Positions 48,444 through 59,784 of a DNA stretch of 64,000 nt are shown one piece after another. The notes beneath the pieces are model-generated. The model had not been told where the DNA came from, ran no database searches, and was given only the letters and a program-made list of their open reading frames with translations. Source of the stretch: Eumeta japonica (lineage: Eukaryota > Arthropoda > Insecta > Lepidoptera > Psychidae); NCBI GenBank assembly GCA_005406025.1, contig BGZK01000083.1, forward strand, positions 682,001 through 746,000. The letters are read 5' to 3'. The position numbers and the translations under genes are program-made. Numbering within the stretch: the stretch's first letter is position 1; every line of letters begins with the position of its first letter.

Positions 48444-48574
48444 ATGGCTTCTCAAGAAAAATCCAGGGATACCCATAAAACACTACATGACTGCCGGGGA
48501 CGTAAAAGAACGATGACGTCCGAGCAGATCAACGACGGCGCCAGTACACCTACCACTCGGACGATCGAGGTTAC
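48444..48574 (+). CDS. Candidate first coding exon, unidentified
   Basis: ATG in a good context (G at -3, G at +4) opens 43 codons and 2 nt up to a perfect GTAAGT donor (48575). The peptide starts MASQEKSRDTHKTLHDCRGR and ends SEQINDGASTPTTRTIEV. It is hydrophilic, rich in Ser, Thr, Arg and Lys, with no signal peptide. GC content is clearly higher than on either side, with an abrupt drop after the donor. Upstream, the frame is open only to a TAA at 48372. The minus strand is also open here, which weakens the case. Splicing in phase 2 would match an acceptor at 53927. Confidence 0.42.
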
Positions 48575-49555
48575 GTAAGTGAATGATGTAATCGCTTCTA
48601 TATCAACGCTGGACTATATAGACATCGATTATGTGCAAACATCGACTATTAAAGACTCATTTAGTTTTAATTTAGTAGCAGCTAGTACATGTTTCAGTAC
48701 TATGTTCATAATTCAAAAATAATTATACATATAATTCTCTCAAAGTAAATATATTCATTACGCAAACGTATTGACGTAAAATACACAGACGTGTCTACGG
48801 CACAGCCAAACCCTGATTTTTCTTAATAAAATATAATTAATTTTCTTTAACCATTAATGACATTAAGTTTGCATAAGCGTAATTTTCAGGATTTTAAGTT
48901 TTTAATACATTAACGTCATAAGGTAACTTGTTTTAGATTAAAAGTATTTTTTTATAAAAGGTTTTATATGTGAATTAAAATAATATCTTCATACACTTTT
49001 TTAATAAAAGTTGCGTACGTGAAATTTATGTAAAATTTTTACATTTAAATTAGTATGTTTTACGTATTTTCCGCTGTCATTTCAAAACTGGGCGCAACAC
49101 TATATTTATTATGAAGTTTTATAATATCTAGAATAAAAAAAATTGAATGATTTATTGTAAGCTTTTAAATCTTTTGTAATCTGTGGATAAATTTTTAGAT
49201 ATAACTTAAGAAAGAATTTCATAAATGTAATTTACGGAATTCTGGAAGTGATTTTTTTATTTAATAAAAATATAATTATATTTATTGAATAACATTAAAT
49301 GAAAACCTTTTAACAATGCATAACTCCTTCATTAAAAATAACCATAGTATAATATATTAAAATACATTAAACACATATTAGACCATAAATTAAACGACTC
49401 AATTGAAAAATATAAGTAATTGAAACGGGTAATTAAATAGTACTTAAAAATAATGAGTCAAAAAGTAAAAGTCTGTTCGTAACTGGTTCAAAGTTTTCAT
49501 CACGTTAACGGTGTAAATCAGTTTGTAAACATATTTACCGAAATAAATAAAATAT
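48575..49555. other. AT-rich stretch, intron-like
   Basis: Very AT-rich with no motif. It would be the start of the intron of the 48444 candidate. Confidence 0.4.
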
Positions 49556-49975
49556 TCATTTTTGTCTATTCCGGGGGTGAGGCAGAGGTGGTTAATTTCG
49601 GACGGTGGGGAAATTAGCCTGATTTGGGATAAGAGCGGAAACCAGCCCCAGTAGCGCATTTTCGGCTCCAGCGTTATATCAAGAAAGAAGTAATAGTAGT
49701 AAAACAGTGCATATCTGTTTGTCACATCCTTCATTTGATAATAGCCTTCTCGCTCCGGTCGGCCCTCTTTCTGAAACTGACTCTAGTTCAAGGCTTGCAG
49801 CATCCGCTGTTCGACCCTCTGTGCTGCAATGAGACCCACACCCCTGTTTCGACGACATGCAGCCTGCTAGCCCGCCACGTATTGTTTACTGATTTTGAAA
49901 CCTGTGTCAAGTCTTGTCAAGTTAGCATTGTTCAGAAATGTAAGGGAAACGTTGTAATGACATTAGCTTAGATAG
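49556..49975. other. GC-normal patch with two overlapping open frames
   Basis: The plus strand is open for about 79 codons from 49735 (TTG start), with a hydrophobic N-terminal run (AFSLRSALFLKLTLVQG) then CCNETHTPVSTTCSLLARH and ETCVKSC. The minus strand is open at 49444-49734, with EPKMRYWGWFPLLSQI. Neither is recognised. A Cys-rich secreted peptide or a conserved non-coding island are both possible. Confidence 0.25.
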
Positions 49976-50461
49976 TCCAGAAGTGCAAGAAAAACGATGT
50001 AATCACAATACTTATGAATACATCTCTCCTTCTAAATAGAATAAAATAAAAGAGTTACCTCTGTATTATTAAAAGACAGTTGGCGAAGAGGCCTTCTTCT
50101 ATATCTCTAAGCGAAAATTTGGTAAGGCTCACGAAAAATAATGATTGACCCAAACTCAGTATTAGTAATAAAAATACATTGCATTTGAAAATTATGTTTA
50201 AATGTTAGTCGACTACATAGAGTCACGCAATCATGTAGAAAGCTCTGTGTACGCATAATTAATAAGGTCTGTGGATGTAGAAGATTTAATCGCAGATAAA
50301 TATAAGCTGACTATCAAGCAGACAGGTAAAAAAATAATATAAAATTTCCGAATATTCAGAAGACTAATTAAATTTTATATCAAAGGTCATAACCAGCTCG
50401 ACTTTTTTCCGGGTTGTTTGGAATATTGTCATATTTAATTAGAGTTGATGAAATTAAAGAA
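49976..50461. other. Non-coding stretch
   Basis: Nothing recognised. Confidence 0.4.
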
Positions 50462-51675
50462 AAAACGGCCATGTCGGATAACGCTCGTTGTAGGATTCCG
50501 TAGCCGTTAATACAAATAATTATACAGATGTACTACGTTGTTACACTTTTTTTTATGTTTCCCGCACAAAATACGTATAAGCGCTTTAGCCGCCAATAAC
50601 TAAAGAAACAAGTAGGTATGCCGATTATTACTTTTAAATTAGTGTAAACTAAAGTGCGTCAACAAAAGAGCGTATTTTCATGGCACTTATGTCCTTTTGT
50701 TGAATAGTGAAAGTTTTTAATTATAACTCAAATACGGTGTATCCTAACACGTTAAAGACAATTTTCGTTATCTTTATATTTTATTTCATATATTTGAATA
50801 TACGGTTTAAAAAATAAAGGGGTCCCCCCCCTTTATTTTTGCTATGCTTCCTTTGGAGTGATTATTTCTAAAAATATGCACTCAATCAAAAATTGTTAAC
50901 TAAATTAACTACTAATAGTCTAAGATCCGAACTTAAATCGACCTTCACCGAGCTGATAATAGAATGAAACATATTTTATAACAAATTTCGTGTATTAGAA
51001 AATATATTAAAAATGGATTTGCTAAAAAAATCCTGGACAGACTATTTTTTATTATTTTTTAAAAAATATTTTTTTATTAAATGTTGCAACATCAAGATAA
51101 TAAGAAAATTTTTATCCTTACTTAAAGTATAAAACGCATAGAATGTGCAGCCGTTGGGTTATCTATTATTCACCTGGACAAACTACTCGGTTGTCAGGTA
51201 GAAACAGGTACGTCGATGCTAGTTATCTTCACTTGATTGGATAATAGAAAAAAATATTTTTTAATAAAATTATAAAAAATATATCAATATAAGCGCTGTA
51301 TTATTGCGAACACGTTGATATAGTTGTCTGCAAAAAATCCTGTCCGGTTTAAAATATTTTTTTTAAAATAATTAAAAATAGTCTGTCCAGGATTTTTTTA
51401 ACAAATCCATTTTTAATATATTTTCTAATATACGAAATTTGTTATAAAATATGTTTCATTCTATTATCAGCTCGGTGAAGGTCGATTTAAGTTCGGATCT
51501 TCTACTATAAATAAAGTATCGGCTCATACAAGACATCTACACTTATTACGTCATCAATATACATGTTGTAAGTTTTTGAGTAAAATGCCTGTGACATACA
51601 GACGGACGGACAGACGGACATAACGAAACTACAAAGTTTTCTTTTTTTCCAAATTAGTTCAGAATCCTAAAAAGT
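50462..51675 (+). repeat. 'gggttccgta' dispersed family, copy B, with nested insertion
   Basis: Starts 'aaacggccatgtcggataac' and 'taggattccgtagccg' (family head: 'aaccggccaagtgcg...gggttccgtagc') and ends 'cagacggacggacagacgga', 'gcgaaacta'-like and 'cagaatcctaaaaa'. Matches copy A (opposite strand) and copy C across their lengths. A foldback element (50922-51501) interrupts it; the two halves rejoin in alignment with copy A at 'ggctcgtacaagacac'. Confidence 0.75.
50922..51501. mobile_element. Foldback element with ~148-bp near-perfect inverted arms
   Basis: The arms 50922-51069 and 51355-51501 are reverse complements with only a handful of mismatches (outer end AAGATCCGAACTTAAATCGA). The ~285-bp centre includes TTGCAACA and another 'aaaaaatcctg' word. 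Inserted into copy B of the 'gggttccgta' family. A candidate duplication CTACTA occurs at 50909-50914 and 51502-51507. Non-coding. Superfamily unknown. Confidence 0.8.
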
Positions 51676-53333
51676 GATTAAAGGAAGAATGGATTGCAGA
51701 CGAGTGATAGATTCTTAAGATACTGTGTTTTATATTATCCTATAGAATAATATTTCAATAATAATTTAAATTGGACTGTTATGATATGACCAATGGAAGT
51801 TTACAATTGAATTTAAACTCCAAAAAACCTGTTAATATTTACTTGACGATCTGATACCTTCCTGTTTTTATCTATGACTGTGACCAAATAGGTGACCAAC
51901 GATTTGTATGGACTGCTTGTCAATAATATTTTTAATTATATAATTATGGATAAGGCGACAAGATGAACCACCGCTAGTAAACAAAGCTTTCAAGTAAAAT
52001 AGAGAGAGCTCTTAGTTTTGAGCTTTGTATCAAGCTAATTAAATTCAGCGGCTTAAGGCTATTTGCACTTTGCAAATTGAATTCATTTAAAAGTCACTAC
52101 GATTCTGCCAGTATTCATTTTGTAGACAGTGAAACAGTTAAGCTTTGTGAAATCGGTAATAAAACAAGTTTTGTCGCTAAATGTCTTTCCATAAATAATA
52201 ATGCTATAAATGACGGAGCAATGTTTAAAGAATTTTAGTGATGACATGGATTTGATTGGTTTAATTCCATTTTATATACTTCAACGAATGCAAAAGAAAA
52301 GTTATGACTTGACCAGTATTTATAAGTATGTAATTATATATACTTATGCAGTTATTTATACATGTAATTTTTTTGATAAGTCATATTCGTAGGTTATAGA
52401 TATTTAAAAAAGCAATATGTCATTTAAGCTAAATTTAAAGCGACAGTCCTACGCATAGTAATAATTGTTATCGTATTTCAGTACAATGGATACTAAATTC
52501 AAGAACTTCAAAAGACTGATTTGAAAATATGTAACAAATAAGCACTGAAATACGGTTAACAATTGAAACGGATTCTTAGGTCTACCTAAAAGAAACACTT
52601 ATATATTTCGAGTTCATAGAAACGCAGTGTAAGTCATTGTTTTGATGAGCTTGTGCCGTTAGAAATAATAATAATAGAAAACAAGTCTTATGTTTCGGAT
52701 ATCTTTAGTAGAAAACTTACGCGTTTTCTATTACTATACAAAAAGAAAAAAGGAAATAAAAAAATCATTGTAATCATTTCAGTTCACATAAATTTTCACG
52801 GACATGTGTCGTTGTTTAAAGGCACGCTTGACCATTCGTAAAAAAATATAGAGGGAACGTACACAGTACGTATTATGCTATAAGAAAGTGGATCTGATTT
52901 GGCTGTCCGAGAATATTAAATTGAAATTCAATTATAAATTTATATAAATTTCAATACGTGTATTGTGTGTTATCATGTTTTGTTCACATCTTGATATAAG
53001 GACAATTTATGGTTAATATAATGAGTTATATTATTGGATATGATTATTATTGACATTATGAATTGAATTAGGTGTGATATTTGTGTACTTTGATTTAGAC
53101 GATTAGGTAAAGTATCTAATTGGTTAGGAATTATTTCATTGGTTAGAAATGAGTTGATGATAGATTTATTATTATGCGAGATATGAATTATCGCTATGTT
53201 TGATTGTTTAGGTATAATGGTTTATTTGATCGATTAATTGCTATTCATTGGTTATTTCAATTTCAAAATTGATTATTTCAATTCATGACTTAAATTGGTT
53301 TACTATTGTTTATATATTTTGTAAGTTTTAATT
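51676..53333. other. AT-rich non-coding stretch
   Basis: From about 53050 to 53320 the words 'attggtta' and 'tgattatttcaatt' recur loosely. No gene recognised. Confidence 0.4.
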
Positions 53334-53419
53334 TTGTTGCGTGTATATATATCCTTGCATGAACGTAATAAAATTGGCAATGTGCTCACTTTTGCATCAG
53401 TGTCCCTAGGCAAAAATGG

Positions 53420-53740
53420 GAAAAAGTGGCATTTGTCTTTACAAAAACAATTGAGGGGAAAACAAACAGTCGGGCGATTTTATTATGCGCGAACACAGAG
53501 CCATGCGCGCCGAAAGGCGATTTTGAATCTCGAGAGACGAGGTCGGGTTTTGGAAACGGGGGTTGGCTCGAGTCTCACCCCGGAGGCCGTGATCAACTCC
53601 GACCTCTACACGAACGCAGTTGAATTAAGGCAAAAGAGCTGCTACGTTAACGAGCATTCTGCAATCCAGCGAAGAAGTCACGGACGGTGGCTTACAGGGA
53701 TGCGGCCACTGAATGAACTGCCAGCCTGTAATGTAATAAA
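53420..53740. promoter_or_regulatory. GC-elevated island with a long ATG-less frame
   Basis: CpG-rich DNA ('cacagagccatgcgcgccga', 'tctcgagagacgaggtcg') flanked by very AT-rich sequence. A plus-strand frame is open for 142 codons from a TTG at 53334, and a second frame overlaps it, but neither has an ATG, a domain or splice sites. Two simultaneously open frames suggest few stops because of GC content rather than coding. It may be a conserved regulatory element. Confidence 0.3.
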
Positions 53741-53926
53741 TAGTTACATTTCAGGCTTTTAGTTTATTTGTCTAAATGAGCACTGGCTCCCGGGAGCTGT
53801 TTCTAATTTCAAAATTAAAAGTTTATTAACTGAGATATTAATTTTTCCCTTCTGCATTTGATCTATTTTGGGTGATGACATATTTAAAAGTACCGGAGGT
53901 AGATGAATAGGTCTGATATGCATTAG

Positions 53927-54053
53927 AACTGTTCGTCGAGGGTTACAAGTGTCTCCAAGCGGAGCTTCATCTACAAGAAGATCAGGTCAAACTCCTGGCT
54001 CCATAGCAAGTCGAACTCCTGTCCCGACAGGTGGTTCTGGTACACAAAAATAA
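53927..54053 (+). CDS. Possible terminal exon, unidentified (uncertain)
   Basis: After a TGCATTAG acceptor-like site, 42 codons read TVRRGLQVSPSGASSTRRSG, QTPGSIASRTPVPTGG and a TAA, with AATAAA overlapping the stop. The Ser/Thr/Gly/Pro-rich tail looks like a disordered C-terminus. Entry phase 2 matches the donor at 48574. Against it: a weak pyrimidine tract, and the minus strand is also open here (HIRPIHLPPVLLNMSSPKI). Nothing identifies the product. Confidence 0.25.
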
Positions 54054-54130
54054 AACATTGTAATAGAATCATGAAAAAAATAATTTGCTAAAATAAGTAC
54101 GGTTTAAATATAGAAAATCTTGCACAGCAC

Positions 54131-54133
54131 AAT

Positions 54134-54166
<33 letters not shown>
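54131..54166. repeat. (TA)n microsatellite
   Basis: About 16 TA units after an ATA run. Confidence 0.95.
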
Positions 54167-54170
<4 letters not shown>

Positions 54171-55269
54171 ATTCTTAACTATAAGATTTTACTACTTACG
54201 TTTTATTTTATATCTTTTCTATAATTTAATTTATTTGTATACTATTTTATTTCATTGTACATTGTGTAAAATTTCTTATTTGCTCATTGTATTGTAATTT
54301 TAAGATGTAAATTATTTCAACTTATTTTATGATATTAGCCTTTAATACGTATAGTAAAACATATCATAGCGCTCTAGCGCACGTTCGAAATTTGATTGTA
54401 GGTTTAATTGATTTTATTGAGATATTGTATTGGATATTATTAGTCTCATTTGGGACTCGAATTAACATCTGCTAATAGTTTGACAATTATATTATTTGAC
54501 TGAACTATTACATAAATAGTCTGTTATTGGGCTTCTAAATTCTACGTCGATAATGTCCTAGTGCTAAAGACGTCTATACTGAGTAGCGATGCTCGACAAG
54601 TCACGCCTATACCATTATATTTTATACAGGCATTTTCAATGTGACCGATATTCTAGGAAACTCACAGAATTAAATATTTTCTTTCTTTGTAATTGATATT
54701 GAGCATACAATTGTTAATTGTCTATACTTTACATCATACGGGCTGGAGAGCTCCACTGTACCGAACTGTGTCAATTTACATGGCCGCGTGAAAACGTGCC
54801 TCCTCGATCCTAGACTCAAAACGGAACAGATAGCTAGACTGCGGTTGCTCTAGTACCTGGTCTGGTCTCACTACGGCAGACTGATTTTGGTTCAGCATGC
54901 CGAATGGGTGGGGAAATACCCTGACGCTATAAGCACGAAAAGAGAGAAAAGAGCTTTATATTTTTCGTAGAACGCGAAAACCACGCAAAACACAACATCA
55001 ACACGTGACATGTGTCAACATCAGTTTCGCGGCGATCCGATAAAATCTAGGTTCAGATAGTAAATTCTGGGATAGTCAAACTTTTGTTCCCGATTGAAAG
55101 CCAGACTGTTCGTGCTACATGATTTTCCAAAGTTTATTGACTAGACAATCACGCTTGCTAAAACACACATGTATTATCAAACAGTAAATATTCATGTAGG
55201 TCCACATAAGGGCTTCTTTACACAATATTGTTTAAAGAAAAAGTTACACTAATGTACAGAAAAAATGTT
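54167..55269. other. Non-coding, with a GC-elevated patch
   Basis: Around 54730-54930 the composition is balanced ('catggccgcgtgaaaacgtg') with no coding frame. Otherwise AT-rich. Confidence 0.35.
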
Positions 55270-55745
55270 CCTGAGACCTTGTGTTTTTTATAAAATATTC
55301 TTTGCACTTTTGTTCCTACAATAAAATAGTCTTAGGACGTTATTCTTTTGATAAACGTTTTTGAATTATTGTTCTTTTCGTAGATTATTTCTTAGAATTT
55401 GTACTTTTAATAAACTGTGCAGATTTTTGTAACTACAACAAAACGTTTTCTAAATTTTATATCCACAAAATGTTGTCTTTGTCATGAAATGCTCTCCGAA
55501 CTTTGTTCTCTTTATAAAATGCTGTTTGGACTTCTTTTTTAATGTTCTAAGGACTTTGTTCTTTTACTAAAATATTCTTCAACTTTATCTTTCCATATAA
55601 ATGTCCTTCGAAATTCGTTATTGTGTATAAAATATACTTTAGTTATTCTTTTTATTATGGACTTTTCTTCAGTTATTGTTATTATGTGAAAAACGTTTTT
55701 GGAATTTGGTATTTATAGAAGGTGCTTCTGAAGTTTTCCGTTAAT
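55270..55745. repeat. Degenerate ~30-bp tandem repeat (minisatellite)
   Basis: About 15 imperfect units following the pattern TTCTT.GGACTTTGTTCTTT then TATAAAATG. Unit length varies around 28-32 bp and units are strongly diverged from each other, so the array is old. On the minus strand a unit reads roughly NKVLRTFYKK, ten codons, but unit-length changes break the frame. No flanking transposon ends recognised. Confidence 0.65.
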
Positions 55746-56587
55746 TTCAGTCAAAGAATGCAGTTTTTCATTAATGTTTTCTTATGACATTATCACTTAA
55801 AATTATCGTCCGTAAACCGACTTTACAGACAACCAATTTTTTTATCATTTGTTAAGCTTGTTATTTTGTTGATTGTTAAAATTTCTTATTGTGTTGATTG
55901 TCTGCTTGTTCATTATTACGTTATTCTATTCATAATTATGCAATGTTGTATAATTATCCACCTCATCATCAAGCTGATATCCATTTTAGGTATGGTTTAT
56001 GCAATGGCAATGTAACTGCAGCTGCATTGCCGTTAGCATCTAGTATAAAACTTTTTTGGGACTTCGATTTGTTACATATAACATTCTTTGGATTTCATTG
56101 TTTTATACGAGTTTCCTTCATGCATTGCTGTCTTTACTATGATCATAAAGATATCAAGTTTTCATTGTTTGTTTGTATGTAGGGAACCCAGATGAAAAAC
56201 GTTTTAAAATTGGTCAGTATTAATTCCAAAAAAAAAAATCTTTAATAGAAAGCTTTCAGTCATAGAATCTATTTTTTTTCTATTTTTATGTTTGCCAACT
56301 TTCATCACAATCCGTTCAACAGTTTCAGCATTAAGTAGTAACAAACATATGTCTTCACAAACATCGACTGCGTTCTTTTACTTTATAATACATATTACTA
56401 CTATTGACTATCGGTATATTAAAGTGTTGATTGCACAGCAATATCATTCTAATATCTCAGTCCGAGTCATGGAATAAATACGCAAAATCAACGGAACTAC
56501 AGTGAGATGAATTATAAGAAGATGTCACCACTCTTAAATTCTTCATTGCAGTATTTAAATGCGTATAATAGCTCATAAATTAGGAAA
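55746..56587. other. Non-coding stretch
   Basis: Open frames at 55898-56182 and 56292-56477 have no recognisable domain. 'actttcatcacaatccgttc' at 56300 hints at a decayed moth repeat tail. Confidence 0.35.
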
Positions 56588-56940
56588 AATATGGTATCAA
56601 CATCAATTGCAAATAACATCACTCACCTTCGATTTGCCAACTATATAGTACAAGCAGCGGAATTGCTGAAAGATTAGAGACATTTATAATTTTTTTAAGA
56701 AGTGATTGTCAAAAATAATACGGACAAGACGACGATTATGTCGAATACCTAGGTTGTACACCCTCCAGTGATAAGTGAAAACTCTCCATTCGAAATTTAC
56801 TTGGGACAAACTGTCCGATTAGGTAGGTCCAACTTTGATCAAAATGTTACAAGAAGAAATCGTCTTGACTGGGCAGCGTTTACGAAATCACGAGGCATCT
56901 TCAAGTCCAATTTATTTCAGTGCCTGAAAACTAATTGTAA
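56588..56940 (+). pseudogene. RTE-like reverse transcriptase fragment
   Basis: The plus strand reads ITHLRFANYIVQAAELLKD (the catalytic 'HLRFADDIVL' box, here with the DD lost as NY). Then comes NTDKTTIMSN, and in one frame with a single stop YLGQTVRLGRSNFDQNV, TRRNRLDWAAFTKSRGIF and QCLKTN. These are the palm-to-thumb segments of a moth RTE polyprotein, a lineage distinct from the relics at 10690 and 18975. Truncated on both sides. Confidence 0.82.
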
Positions 56941-57408
56941 TTAACTGAAAATTTTGCTTCTTTAAATGTCATCTATTTAATGGAATCAAAACTAGCTGGA
57001 TACAAACAGCACAACCAATAAGATTTTACTACAACTTTTTACTTATAAAATGCGATAAAACTTTTTCTTCGACCTAATTATATTTACATTTATAATTAAT
57101 ACAGTAATCATTGCATCTTCGTGAGAGAAAAACGCAGTCACGGAAATAACATAGAATAAGTCTCATAAAGGCACTTAGACGATTTTTAATAAAAAAGACA
57201 AGTAACATTCAAAAATATGTTTGTGGGCATATTATTTCAGATTATACATCCTTTCAAATTTACAGAAAGTGATGCAATTCATACAATTCTAAAACAATAA
57301 TCGTTTTAAACTTGTAAACTCTTATGATTAGTCAAAGTTATGATTTGCCAACTTATCTTTCGAACATAAATATGTAAAAATTTTAATGGAGGTTGTATTT
57401 TTTTAAGT
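56941..57408. other. AT-rich non-coding stretch
   Basis: Nothing recognised. Confidence 0.4.
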
Positions 57409-57729
57409 ATGGTAAGTGATAGTAGTTCCAACGATTTGTTCGATGAAAAGCTACATGATGAGCAAACAAAAGATGAGATGCGGGAACACATAAAATTTGA
57501 CTTACAACTTGCCCATATCATAGCACCACTGCTATGTAATAAAAAATATTCTACTGTAAATTTCGAACCGGTTTGTTTCCATTTTACTTGTTTGAGATAT
57601 TTTTTTTTCAAATTTCATAATTTACTTAATGCCAAAAGTAAAAGTTTGGAGTCTACACTTTTGGAGTTGCTAAAGTTTTGTGCTTCATTATTGTTTGCTG
57701 ATAACGAAGTTCTTAGAACTGTATTTTAG
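57409..57729 (+). CDS. Unrecognised open frame of 106 codons
   Basis: ATG to TAG without interruption, longer than expected by chance in AT-rich DNA. The N-terminus is acidic and hydrophilic (MVSDSSSNDLFDEKLHDEQT); the C-terminal half is hydrophobic with LLELLKFCASLLFADNEVL. A minus-strand frame overlaps it. The Ser/Asp-rich start resembles those of several DNA-transposon proteins, but no catalytic motif is present. It may be a transposon remnant or chance. Confidence 0.22.
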   Translation: MVSDSSSNDLFDEKLHDEQTKDEMREHIKFDLQLAHIIAPLLCNKKYSTVNFEPVCFHFTCLRYFFFKFHNLLNAKSKSLESTLLELLKFCASLLFADNEVLRTVF

Positions 57730-58520
57730 ATAAAAACTTTGATTAGATGGCGAAGAGAGCACAAAGGACTACTTCCTTATAACTAAAGTACAAAAGCGTT
57801 AGTGAAATTTCAATTGATCTTAACTAGTATCACGGTTTTTGATTACGGTCCCTTTCGGAGTTTCGATGTCTGTATCTATCGAAATATCAAAACTATTTTC
57901 CAGTGTCGTATCGTGGCTTCTTCCGATGTTGCACAACCTTTATCTTGAGGATCGTAGTTGTTAATTTGTCAAAATGAAAATATGATATAAACTATCAAAC
58001 CTGCAAAACGACAGTAAAATATATACCGCATATAACTTTATCCTAATAAAAAAGAAATGATAAATAGAAACAGCACCTTTGTTAATAGGTCCCTTATTTG
58101 TATCCAGCTCGAAGGACCAAAAAGTGAGGGTATGTTCCTCATACTCGGTGATAATGATAAATTTATGTAAACAAAACAAATTATTTGAGCATTGACAAAT
58201 CAAACAGCTCACTCGACTTTTATGAACGCATGTTATACACAGACTTATTTTTAGAATATTGAAACAAATCGCTAAAGATAATTCTAGCCTTTACAATTCA
58301 GCAGCTTTAGCTTAAGTGGAGGTATTTTATATGGACAATTTAATGAATAGTTATAACAACTTTAAAACATCAACGGAACTTCTATGTAGACTTATTACTA
58401 CGTTAGAGAAATCTGGATTGAATCTTCAGTCGTTGCTAAAATGCTAATTAAACAATATAACAATTTTATGTGATGGCTCGTACATTCGCTTATAGAATAA
58501 ATATTTCACTGTGAAAGGTT
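57730..58520. other. Non-coding stretch
   Basis: Nothing recognised. Confidence 0.4.
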
Positions 58521-58551
<31 letters not shown>

Positions 58552-58572
58552 TTTACTTCTATTACAAATTAT

Positions 58573-58640
<68 letters not shown>

Positions 58641-58650
58641 CTTCTATTAA
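58521..58650. repeat. Duplicated (TA)n microsatellite unit
   Basis: 'aacaaa' + (TA)13 + 'ttttacttctatta' is followed by 'aacaaa' + (TA)30 + 'tttacttctatta'. The flanks are duplicated as well as the TA tract, so a unit of about 50 bp was duplicated and the second tract then expanded. Confidence 0.9.
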
Positions 58651-59784
58651 TTGTAATTATTATGAAAAAGTTTTTGTTCCGCCGGCCACTGTCTCTTAGG
58701 ATATTACGTTTTAGATTAAATAAAAAAGAGGAAAAATTACATTTCACTTTGTTTAAACTTACTATGACTCGCTGCCTACATACGACGTGTTCTATAAAGA
58801 ACGCTTCTCCCTGAATATTTGTGAATTTCACCCCGTTGTGTCAGAATGTCCAATAAAGACTGACACAAACAACGTGTTTTCATTTTGTTTCTGTAGCAAA
58901 ATATAAAAGTTTATGAAATGTCCCGCTACAGAGGGACATTTCCTATGGTTTAATTTGTGTTCAATTTTTAGACGAGAATATATATCATTGTTTCGATGTT
59001 GTATTAAATTTTTTTTTTGGTCTAAAATATTCAGTTAAATTATATTTGTATATTTTCAATGTAAAATTGGAATATAAACAAAATATAAACACGCAAAGAA
59101 TGGAGAGTGTTAAAACTATAACATTAGTGTCAAGTGTTTGGCCTCGCAAGTAAGGACCACAATATCGTCAGACGTAGTCAGGTTTTATCGCTTCACCACT
59201 AAGGCAGACCGTCCCACAATCCATTTCTTTCGGATAGAGAGGCTTGCTTTTAGAACTCCCCATGCATACACTGTGTGGACTAAGGGATGCTAATAGTCTT
59301 TGTCATCCACGCATGCAAGAGACTGACAACTGAACGTGTTCTCAGAGACACGAAGCTAGAGAATGAAGTTGGATCTAGTTTTACGACTCATTGATCAATT
59401 CGTCCGTGATCAAGATTCGAATCTAACACCTCTTCATAATAAGGCAAGTCGCTGACTATTTGAGCACTGTCATTCTACAGCTAAAAGTTATATCGCATTC
59501 ATTCAAAATAGTATTCTCGTGACTTAGGCTGTAGCTGGTGTGCATTCCATTTTTCACTGTTCCGATCTTCATCACTGCGCTTCTAAATATTTGTCTCACT
59601 CACATTTCTGACGAAATTCTTGGTCTTTCTTGTACAACCATTATTTAGTTATTTTTGTCGTAATAAAAAATTCAATTATTTGTTTTTCCTTTGCAAACTT
59701 TCATTTGAATTCTTTCATATTAGCAATTGTCACTTCTTCTTCCAGAAATCGTTATTCGCTCACTAATAATGTATTTACATTATT
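58651..59784. other. Non-coding stretch
   Basis: No gene recognised. A region near 59150-59400 has more balanced composition ('gtcccacaatccatttcttt') without a frame. Confidence 0.35.

Noticed and set aside
53334..53762. A 142-codon plus-strand gene
   Set aside because: No ATG, a second overlapping open frame, no domain and no splice sites. The openness follows from GC-rich composition.
56627..56665. A perfect-looking 39-nt minus-strand mini-exon (CTTTCAG acceptor, GTGAGT donor, open in frame)
   Set aside because: The plus strand here encodes ITHLRFANYIV, the catalytic box of an RTE reverse transcriptase, contiguous with the rest of that relic. The splice sites are chance.
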